Positions 6,214 to 12,617 of a stretch of DNA of 12,617 nt are shown piece by piece; positions within the stretch are counted from its first letter, which is position 1; each line of letters opens with the position of its first letter. Source of the stretch: Dunaliella salina (Eukaryota > Chlorophyta > Chlorophyceae > Chlamydomonadales > Dunaliellaceae); the NCBI GenBank assembly GCA_002284615.2, contig MU069624.1, positions 301,080 to 313,696 of the forward strand. Reading direction: 5' to 3'. Below the pieces are notes generated by a model that was given only the letters and a program-made list of their open reading frames with translations, did no database searches and had not been told where the DNA came from. A program made the translations under genes and the position numbers.

Positions 6214-6475
6214 CATTGCAATAAGGTTTTGGAGTTTTGAGGAAACTGTTTGCCTAACATCATGCAAATCCGCATCTGACCATTTCTCTCCTTGCACTTG
6301 GTCTCTGAATATCTGGAGTTTCGAGTCAAACACATGAGCATTCTGGTTAAGGCTTCTTGTGCCATTTTCTCAGTGCTTACTTGGAGGACCTCTGCTTTAC
6401 GTGATACTGTGAGCGCATGTTCCTCAACAGTTGACGTTCATATATGCTTTTTTTTGAAGACTTGTCTAGTTCTGA
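6214..6475 (+). other. Putative 5' leader of next family B copy
   Basis: This stretch lies between the 3' tail of one LINE fragment and the Pro-rich start of the next. An 87-codon plus-strand frame from ATG 6292 reads through SEYLEFRVKHMSILVKA and ends in Ser/Pro-rich sequence in the frame alternative to the Pro/Ala-rich leader, so it may be the true N-terminus shifted by a T-run error at 6449-6456. No known motif. It could equally be a 5' untranslated region. Confidence 0.4.
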
Positions 6476-6922
6476 CCCCCTTCCCCACCTCCTCCTCACC
6501 CTCCTCATTTCCCCCCTCCTGCGTCCACCGCCACTGCAGCTGCTACGGCTGCTAATGCTGCTGCCGCCACTGCTGCTCCTGCAACTGCTCCACACAGAGC
6601 TGCAGCTGCAGCTGCTCCAGCAGCTGCTCATTTTGCTGCCTCCACCGCTCCCTCCTCCTATGTTGCTGGCCCCTCGGCCCACACTAGGAGGACAACGCGA
6701 CCTCGGGATGCTGTCCCCTCTGGATTTACCCCAGAGACTAAGGCACCGAGGGCTGAGGGTGCTGGGCGGCATCACAACACCAGTGCTGCAGCTGACCGAT
6801 TTCCACCTGTGCCTGACTACGGTAGCATCGAGGATGACAATGGCGATGAAGAAGGGTGGAATCCCGCAAAGGGTGGCGCTCAGGGAAGAAAAACAAGGGC
6901 AAGAGATCTCCTATCTAGATAG
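6476..6922 (+). other. Pro/Ala-rich leader segment of family B
   Basis: In this frame the DNA reads from a stop at 6473-6475 into Pro-rich sequence, then a long Ala-rich region with Thr and Ser (GCT/GCA/GCC codons), then RTTRPRDAVPSGFTPE, an acidic patch and a basic patch up to TAG 6920-6922. The same DNA also gives Leu-rich and Cys-rich frames, but only this frame joins the endonuclease in phase, so it is the real one. It has no ATG; initiation may lie upstream in another frame. Confidence 0.7.
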
Positions 6923-7381
6923 GAAGGTGGCCGGCCTGGGAAAGAGCTGAAGTTACTTGTCCTCAATGTAGATGGATTAGGAGACCCAAGTAAGGACGCA
7001 AACACAGAGTTAAAGATCAGGGATGTGTGTGGCATGGTACACAATCATGACATTGTTGTACTTGTAGAAACAAGAACAAATAAGTTAGACAGAATGATGC
7101 CTCACTTGCCTGGCTATGCTCTGCACAACACCAACATCACAAATGAGCATAAGGGCAAAAAAGGCCATGGCATAGCTGTTTTGACTGCCCCTAGCTGCGC
7201 TGATCATGTGCACTTCCTCCGCCTCAGTGGGCATGTGCAGAGCATCTGGTTAAAATGTGATAAATGCATGTTCGGGCTCGATAAGGATGTTGTGCTTGGT
7301 GCATCTTACATCAACCCTCACAGCGCTGAGTTTTCCTCACAAAAACTGGAAAACCTTTACACTCATCTGTTTGAAGATGTG

Positions 7382-7487
7382 TGCCTGGAATTCGCAGGCA
7401 CACATCGAATTGTGTGTTTTACACATTTCGTAAACACACAAACGCGATATTTTTTCTCCACTGATGAACGGAGGGCATCAGTGTTTG
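7382..7487 (+). repeat. 106-bp insertion inside endonuclease coding, rich in inverted repeats
   Basis: Aligning 7354-7740 with 12337-12617 shows 106 bp present here and absent there, with only three substitutions in the rest, one of them at the junction. The insert holds TGCCTG/CAGGCA (7382-7387, 7395-7400), TTGTGTGTTTTA/TAAACACACAA (7410-7421, 7431-7441), CACTGATG/CATCAGTG (7459-7466, 7476-7483) and GGAGGGCATCA (7470-7480), the inverse of the native flank at 7490-7500. It shifts the frame by one. Boundaries are ambiguous by one base (G at 7381 or 7487). Confidence 0.93.
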
Positions 7488-9754
7488 CTTGATGCCCTCC
7501 AGGTGTCCCCTAACCTTGTTCTTTGTGGTGACTTCAATGCTCACGTGGGAGTGCTGAGTGAAGTGAGTCATGTTCATTTTGACTGTGTGGTTGACTGCCC
7601 TGAATTTTTTGAGGCTAGGAGGTGTAAGTTTCCGAATGTAAACAAATTTGGTAGATTATTAGTGGACTTAGCAACGGCATCAAATATGGCGATTACCACA
7701 GGGCGTGTTGCAGGGGATAATGGTCAGCCGTCTTATGTCGGTTTTCACAAGGACAGAAGCAGCAGGCCTGACCATATCCTGCTGTTACCTGCTGTATATA
7801 AATTGGTGAAAGACTTTGTCATGGTAGACAACTTTGCTTCTGGTCACTGCAGCCTAAGCATGGTTTTTGACGTAGGTGGCAGGGAAGGAAGTATGGATGC
7901 CAAACATGAATTCAGGGACCATGTGTATAGGGCAGATATGTGTGAAAATAAGCTGGTTTTGAGGTGGGATCAGGAGAAGGCTCTTGCTTATGCAGAGCAT
8001 TTAGCCAACAATGGTGTCCTCCTGAATCAGTTCCAAGAAGTAGAGTCTGCTGGTGATGTTGGCAAACTTGCCTTCTGTGTGCGTTCTATGATTGTGCAAG
8101 CTGCTAGTGATAGGGCACTTGGCATGACATCCTTGGCAAGGTGTTCTTTTGTGCGTGCAAAAAAACAGAAAGGGCCTCTGAGCCCAATATGGTTTGATGA
8201 ACACTGCAAGTTGAGGCGCAACCAATTTATTGCAGCAGTTAGGCACGGGGAAGCAAAGCATGCATGCCAATTCTTCAGGAGGGAGAGCAGAAGGTGTAAC
8301 CGGAGGACAAAGCGTTGTCACCAAAGGCAGCAGTGTGCGCTTTTTGTAGGCAGGTTGTATAGGAAGGACCCTCTGATCCATGCTATGTTGAGGAAGAGGC
8401 AGACCTCACACACGACTCCAGTTCCTACTAGTGACTGGAACCAGCATCTGCAAAATCACTTCCGGGTGCCAACAACAGTGCCACAACAGGGTAGACGTGA
8501 ATGTACAGCAAGAATTTCAGGAGGTTCTCGCTTGTCAGGAAGAGATATGGCTGTGCCTTTAGGTAGGAATTATGCGCCCCCAGAGGTGCTCCTGAGACAA
8601 GGTGCTGACTCTGGGTGGGCCCCTCAACCTGACGGCTCGGAAACTCCGGCAGTTCTGGAAAAGATGGTTGGGTCCCATATCGCAAAGTTGAGTGTGGGTG
8701 CTTCACCTGGATTAGATGGTATTCCTATACCCTTCCTTAAATATGCCTGTTTGTCCCTCAAGCGTGGTCGGAGAGTGGATTACATTAACGTGCTGGTGCC
8801 TCTGATAGCGCGCATGTTTAGGGTTTTTTTGAGTAAAGCTAGGATCCCTAAGGTGTGGAAGGTTGCAAAATTGAGTCCTCTGCATAAAAAGGAAGCTGTG
8901 TCGAATCCTGGGAATTACAGGATGATCGCTGTGAGTGGGGTTATGTACCGCATTTACGCAAATGTGTTGAAAGGCTTGGTGACAGATTGGCGTGTTCAGA
9001 GACGTAAGGTCCCTGATACATAGTTTGGGTTTTACCCAGGTAGGAGCACGCTGCATCCCCTTTTTTATTTTGAGGCACCTGAAGCATGCTGCAAAAAAGC
9101 TCAAACCACAGCAATCACCTAGACTGTATGCAGCCTTCATAGACTTCTCTCAGGCCTATGATACCGTACCTCGCTTGCAACTTTGGGACCATCTGCAGCG
9201 CATTGCCATGCCTGCACTACTTCTACACGCAATTAAAGAGATGTACCAGGATGATGAATATATTTTGATGGATGGGGATAGAAGGGCACGTGTGTGTCCT
9301 ACAACTGGAGTTAAGCAAGGTTGTCCTCTGTCCCCTCTCTTGTTTTCTCTGTACATCAATGACATGGGCAGACACATCAGTGAAGGGATAAAAGGTGCCC
9401 TGATAGGAGATGGAGTAAATGGTGTGCCATACATGCTGTATGCAGATGACTTGAGTTTAACTACTAATGACCCACATGAAATGCAGCTTATGTTAAATAG
9501 GTTACGGACATATGCAGCGAAAAAAAGGGCTGACTGTCAACACGTCCAAGTCAGAGGTCGTACACTTTAATAGTAGGCCTTGTTCTTCCTTGCCTACCTT
9601 CATGTATGGAGATGTGGCTCTACCTGAGAAAGGGCAGTTTAAATACCTCGGTATGCTTGTTGGCAAGCACATGAATTTGAAGGTGTCAGAGGAATTCAGT
9701 TGCGTAGCGGCTCCGTGTGCGACGCGTGTATCCCGCCTGGACCTTAAACCCTAA

Positions 9755-9765
9755 AATCTCCCGGA
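9755..9765. other. Breakpoint between family B reverse transcriptase and family A
   Basis: The family B thumb region ends in about 60 bp of GC-rich sequence of unknown origin (9695-9754), and recognisable family A sequence (ATGTTTGAAAGAAAGTGC) starts at about 9767. TTAAACCCTAAAATC at 9744-9758 contains one plant-type telomere unit, but not an array. Confidence 0.5.
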
Positions 9766-10376
9766 TCTATGTTTGAAAGAAAGTGCTCTAGCAAGAAGAT
9801 CAAAGACTCTTTTCCACGAGCCCTTCCAACTCACATTCATATTCCCCTAAAAAAAATGGGCTTTGGTTACCCAAGAAAAAATGGCCTCAACACCAGACCA
9901 CAATCCACAATATTGTGGGTTGTGTCTAGTATATACTAGAATTCTTGGAGTGCGGACTCCTGAGACACTCTTTTTGGTGCCATACATAATGCCTTCTCAT
10001 CCAAATTCTCAGGCTTTTCAGTCTGCCATCCCATTTTTGACGAGAGAATCATGACCCAAGCTGTGCAATATGCCAATTCCTTTGCCATTCTCAACACAGA
10101 AGCCACTGCTATGTTCATGTTTCTTCCGGCTTGGAATAAGGACATGATAACCAACCCCTACTCCAAACTTGTCACTGCCTACCCCCACCTCTGTTACGAC
10201 CTTGGAACCACACCTCGCAAAAAATTTGGTTGCAGTGCCCCTCAATCCTGCCCTAACCAAGGGGTACCTCTACCTCAGCATGCGCATACCTGGAACCTTT
10301 GCATCTTTGCTGTTTGGAACACTGCAGCTCAAATCATCTCAGCAACCACAACAAAGGCTGGCTACAAGGCCTGAAC
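9763..10376 (+). pseudogene. PCIF1-like methyltransferase-related domain of family A, copy 2
   Basis: Paralogue of 2968-3388 that extends further. After MFERKCSSKKI the frame is broken; then a frame interrupted by TGA at 9961-9963 (the other copy has CGA at 3137-3139) runs DTLFGAIHN, SSKFSGFSVCHPIFDERIM (HPIF codons 10027-10038), a helix, FMFLPAWNKDMITNPYSK (LPAW 10123-10134), TAYPHLCYDLGTTPRKK, and HTWNLCIFAVWNTAA, ending at TAA 10372-10374. Motif order and spacing resemble the catalytic core of PCIF1-type N6-adenosine methyltransferases (NPPF, then FIPEW); here the Asn is His and the second Pro is Ile, so catalysis would be doubtful in this copy. The coding signal continues in another frame from about 10340 into the RNase H fragment, so methyltransferase-like and RNase H parts once belonged to one protein. 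Confidence 0.55.
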
Positions 10377-10762
10377 GGAGATTTGAAAGAAGCCACAGAG
10401 TGGAGGCTGACAAATGTCAGCTGCCACCCTGTCCTAAATCACATGCATGCTCACATGCCAGGTTTCAATAAGCTGGAACACCTCCCATTTGACAAACAAC
10501 ACGTCTCCAAACACCCTTTAAAAACACACATGAATGTCCAAGATACAGACTCGGTGCCCAGCCAATCCAGTGCTATCCAAACTCCCAAAGTTGCTGACTG
10601 GAGGACATGGGCATACACAGATGGCAGCTGCCTTGTCCATAATTATGGACGTTATAACAGTAAGCAAGAATTTGGGGCAGGCATCTGTTGCCCGTCCACT
10701 GACAGCAAGAACTTTGTAGAACCAAACGGTGCTGGAATTTCTAAATCCATCACTCACACAAG
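10340..10762 (+). pseudogene. Linker and RNase H N-terminal fragment, family A
   Basis: The frame reads NHNKGWLQGLNGDLKEATEW, a linker, then QDTDSVPSQSS, KVADWRTWAYTDGS (catalytic Asp codon 10620-10622) and FGAGICCPSTDSKNFVEPNG, the usual second strand of an RNase H fold. It loses RNase H similarity just after NGAGISKSIT, before the second catalytic position (Glu of the RAEL-type helix). Sequence from about 10760 is a new start of family A, so this fragment is 3' truncated. Its upstream part is continuous with the methyltransferase-like domain after a frameshift near 10330-10345. It is the same segment as the minus-strand piece at 556-807, which also stops early in the domain. Confidence 0.75.
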
Positions 10763-10772
10763 CACTCCACCC

Positions 10773-10796
10773 CTCTGCATGCATGCATATGCAGAG
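10773..10796. repeat. 24-bp imperfect palindrome at element junction
   Basis: CTCTGCAT at 10773-10780 and ATGCAGAG at 10789-10796 are perfect inverted repeats around GCATGCAT. It sits where RNase H sequence ends and the N-terminal family A frame begins. Confidence 0.75.
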
Positions 10797-11137
10797 GCTG
10801 CGCAGACAGACTTACTGCAAGCCTGGCTACCCTGGCTCCTGCCGTACAAGATACTACTGCAAAAGGGCCACCCAGCAAACGCACACGCTCAGCATTCAGA
10901 ATTACCTCTTCTTCCATGTCCCAATTTAGCCAGGCTAGCACAAATGATAGCAGTTCACAGGCTTCTCTGAGCACTGCTCACCATATTCCTACTCAGCCCA
11001 ACCCCCCAAGCACTAACCACCAACATCAAACAGATGATTGTCTCAACCCTCAGACACAAACTCTTGCTCCGCATAGCCTAGATACTCAAACAAACAGACC
11101 CAGAAAGAAGAGGCAACAATTGCTCCACACAGACTGA
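10797..11137 (+). pseudogene. N-terminal Ser/Gln/Pro-rich segment of family A protein
   Basis: The frame ending at TGA 11135-11137 is open through the ATG at 10916 and upstream of it to at least 10770, so the ATG is not certain to be the start. It reads GPPSKRTRSAFRITSSS before the Met, then MSQFSQASTNDSSSQASLS, a Gln/Pro/His/Thr-rich stretch and a basic patch NRPRKKRQQ. Two basic patches (SKRTR and RPRKKR) could be nuclear localisation or nucleic-acid binding signals. No enzyme motif. The composition suggests an intrinsically disordered leader, and the downstream neighbour is the PHD finger. Between 11138 and 11329 the coding signal continues in broken frames (QGPKVWNYKRNTAEKPAKE, DITYIDDWRIYAENKKE), so the leader and the PHD part were once one reading frame. 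Confidence 0.55.
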
Positions 11138-11329
11138 GATCATTTCCCCAGCCATCCACTCTAGAGTGTGAGTGGTAGCGAGTCAGAGATCTCTAAGCTC
11201 CCTTTCCCAAGGCCCAAAAGTCTGGAACTACAAGAGAAACACAGCTGAGAAACCTGCTAAAGAGACTACTGCTAGCCATGCTATCAGTTCTATCTTCTAT
11301 CAAAATTAAGATATTACTTACATAGATGA

Positions 11330-12063
11330 TTGGAGGATTTATGCGGAGAACAAGAAAGAGTAATTAAGCTCCTCGCCCACCTCAAAGTGCAATATCATAC
11401 CCATTACACACCTATGATCATTGAAAAATGGGCCCTGCCACTATTCAAAGAAGCTAACCTTGTGCCTGAAAACGTCTCACTTGCTGCTCGCACTGATGTT
11501 GAGTGTGCCTGCTGCCAAGTGTGCAATTACTACCGAAGTTATGAAACTAAAACCTTGGAGGATCCATTTCTGATATGCATGTTTGTGATGTGTGCCATCG
11601 GACATACTATTGGGGATGCGTGAAGGAGCTTGGATGCTACTCGGATGAGCAAAGACAAGAAATTGCAACAGCCGACACATGGGCATGTCCCGCCTGTGCA
11701 AACCTAAAAGATGCCCCCAAAATTGAAAGAGAGCGGCAGACTAAACAAGAACTCAGGAGGGTCACTTGGAAGCCCTCCTGGGAATCAGAGGATTTAAAGG
11801 AGGCTTGGCCTAAATTTAAAGAGTGCTTGCTTAAGTTTGAAGCACAATAGAGCGAGCCTAATTGCTCAACACCCACAGCAGATTCTACCCTCTCGAATCT
11901 GGAAAGACAGGGCTTTGAAAAACCTAATGAAACCAATATATGGCAGCAGAAATTGGACACAGGATTGCGCAACAAAATCACATTTGATACAAACCCCACA
12001 AATCCATCCCTAAGCAGACATATAACCTACAGGCTCATGCAAACATTGGCTGCGCAAGGTTGA
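11330..12063 (+). pseudogene. PHD-finger segment of family A protein
   Basis: Frame one (11330-11623) reads EQERVIKLLAHLKVQYHTHY, then CCQVC (metal-binding CxxC at 11513-11524) and LEDPFLIC. An 8-bp insertion at 11578-11585 shifts to frame two, which reads VCDVCHRTYYWGCVKELGC and ends DTWACPAC (codons 11680-11697). Together this is a PHD zinc finger, a module that usually reads histone H3 tails and could help target integration to chromatin. The zinc-binding His is Tyr (TAT 11608-11610). The linker VTWKPSWESEDL and FEAQ follows, then TAG 11848-11850, and the same frame continues through SEPNCSTPTADSTLSNLERQ and LRNKITFDTNP to TGA 12061-12063. Confidence 0.85.
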
Positions 12064-12336
12064 CCTTGTGAAGTACACAGACCAGCAACCCCTTCATCCA
12101 GCACCATCAGACACAGGATCCCACATCCATTCCCCTCCTACTCCATCCCCCCTCATTCTCCCAGAAATATATACAGCGTATATGGCTTGCATATACAATA
12201 CGCAAGGCAAATGTGTAAGTATGATATCGCCAAACCGCTTCCAAATGCTCTACAGGGCTTTTTATGGGCCAAGCTTGCTGGCATGCACGAGAAAATAACA
12301 CCAGCTCCAGGCAACTTTGCTGCTGAGCTGCAAAAA
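11926..12336 (+). pseudogene. Family A middle region with SPNRFQ block, copy 2
   Basis: Direct paralogue of 2537-2950. The first part stays in frame with the PHD segment to the TGA at 12061; a second frame starting around ATG 12068 reads VKYTDQQPLHPAP upstream and within, a Pro/Ser-rich stretch ending PSPLILPEIYTAYMACIYNT, then GKCVSMISPNRFQMLYRAFY. A frame change near 12270 separates it from AGMHEKI-PAPG, still visible in another frame. Homology ends at GAGCTGCAA (12325-12333), where endonuclease sequence of family B takes over. The block between the PHD finger and the methyltransferase-like domain has no known function; its conservation in both copies supports a folded domain. Confidence 0.7.
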
Positions 12337-12617
12337 CCATTACACTCATCTGTTTGAAGATGTGCTTGATGCCCTCCAGGTGTCCCCTAACCTTGTTCTT
12401 TGTGGTGACTTCAATGCTCACGTGGGAGTGCTGAGTGAAGTGAGTCATGCTCATTTTGACTGTGTGGTTGACTGCCCTGAATTTTTTGAGGCTAGGAGGT
12501 GTAAGTTTCCGAATGTAAACATATTTGGTAGATTATTAGTGGACTTAGCAACGGCATCAAATATGGCGATTACCACAGGGCGTGTTGCAGGGGATAATGG
12601 TCAGCCGTCTTATGTCG
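12337..12617 (+). pseudogene. Family B endonuclease fragment, near-identical second copy
   Basis: Starts abruptly at about 12333-12339 and runs off the window. It matches 7354-7381 plus 7488-7740 with only two internal substitutions (T/C near 7571, A/T near 7648) and one at the junction, and lacks the 106-bp insert. In this copy the frame reads HLFEDVLDALQVSPNLVLCG, GDFNAHVG, and continues through GRLLVDLATASNMAITTGRV, uninterrupted to the edge. The first part of the endonuclease (VLVETRT) is missing, replaced by family A sequence. The near identity implies a recent duplication compared with the diverged reverse transcriptase copies. Confidence 0.92.

Larger units (their letters stand above)
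6476..9754 (+). pseudogene. Family B LINE polyprotein: Pro/Ala-rich leader, APE endonuclease, reverse transcriptase
   Basis: The longest element copy. Parts in order: a Pro-rich then Ala-rich leader (6476-6919, ending with acidic SIEDDNGDEEGW and basic QGRKTRARD), TAG at 6920-6922, then in the same frame an APE-like endonuclease (LNVDGL, VLVETRT, GHGIAVL; GDFNAHVG at 7527-7550; SRPDHI; SGHCSL), a basic linker with a Cys/His/Arg-rich stretch near 8250-8340, and reverse transcriptase (SPGLDGIPIPFLK, KKEAVSNPGNYRMIAVSG, AFIDFSQAYDT, GVKQGCPLSPLLFSLYIND, YADD at 9439-9450, KSEVVHF, FKYLG). The product would nick target DNA and prime cDNA synthesis there. Breaks: TAG 6920 and 9021, a 106-bp insertion at 7382-7487, one extra base in the T-run at 9061-9066 and one in the A-run at 9520-9526. 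The catalytic SDH motif reads SGH at 7839-7847. Family similarity fades after about 9695. Confidence 0.92.

Noticed and set aside
6377..6775. Ser/Gly/Cys-rich minus-strand frame opposite the Pro/Ala-rich leader
   Set aside because: It is the mirror of GC-rich simple-codon sequence; the plus-strand Ala-rich frame joins the endonuclease in phase.
6444..6950. Leu/Pro-rich 168-codon plus-strand frame over the leader
   Set aside because: It is out of phase with the endonuclease, its composition is explained by GCT/CTG repeats read in another frame, and it ends without a domain.
8001..8381. Minus-strand frames opposite the endonuclease-RT linker
   Set aside because: They are shadows of the 519-codon plus-strand frame and show no motif.
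9744..9758. Telomere-like AAACCCTAAA
   Set aside because: There is only one unit, no array, and it lies inside a breakpoint filler.
1..12617. CRISPR array, prophage or bacterial defence island
   Set aside because: The tandem repeats have no unique spacers, and the coding content is eukaryotic retroelement with PHD, APE endonuclease and LINE reverse transcriptase.

Overview
This window looks like a eukaryotic nuclear genome segment made almost entirely of broken, rearranged retroelement pieces. I see no host gene, tRNA or rRNA. It has no bacterial operon layout. It has non-LTR (LINE-type) reverse transcriptase and APE-type endonuclease domains, a PHD finger, minisatellites and assembly Ns. 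A microalgal or other protist host fits the protein families as I remember them, but the sequence alone does not prove the taxon.

Two element families are interleaved. Family A is unusual. Its pieces read, in apparent protein order: a Ser/Gln/Thr/Pro-rich basic N-terminus, a PHD zinc finger, a linker, a conserved 'SPNRFQ' block, a PCNA-box-like motif, a domain resembling PCIF1-type adenine methyltransferases (a CHPIF/CHPIY motif followed by an FLPAW strand), the start of an RNase H domain, and a 100-residue C-terminal domain (LLGVGG motif) ending in PPDPH. Family B is a conventional LINE: a Pro/Ala-rich leader, an APE-like endonuclease, a reverse transcriptase (YADD), a C-terminal region with CCHC-like fingers, and a short 9-bp repeat tail.

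Layout. 1-540 (-): an unlisted 180-codon open frame running off the window edge. 556-807 (-): RNase H start. 1094-1310 (+): post-PHD piece of family A, followed by a 13-bp x 8 minisatellite (1308-1411) and non-coding DNA to 1874. 1875-2525: family A 3' end, copy 1. 2537-3388: family A middle and methyltransferase-like piece. 3389-3739: unassigned DNA with a large hairpin. 3740-4046: 28-bp x 8 and 49-bp minisatellites. 4050-4603: family B reverse transcriptase core. 4541-5187: family A 3' end, copy 2. 5195-6213: family B C-terminus and 3' tail. 6214-9754: the longest family B copy (endonuclease plus reverse transcriptase). 9763-10760: family A methyltransferase-like and RNase H pieces. 10797-12336: family A N-terminus, PHD and middle. 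12337-12617: a second endonuclease copy, nearly identical to 7354-7740 but lacking a 106-bp insert.

Nothing here is likely to make an intact element. The pieces carry stops, frameshifts, a mutated catalytic Asp in the endonuclease and a mutated His in the PHD finger. Their value is that paralogous pieces inside one window show how each break arose.
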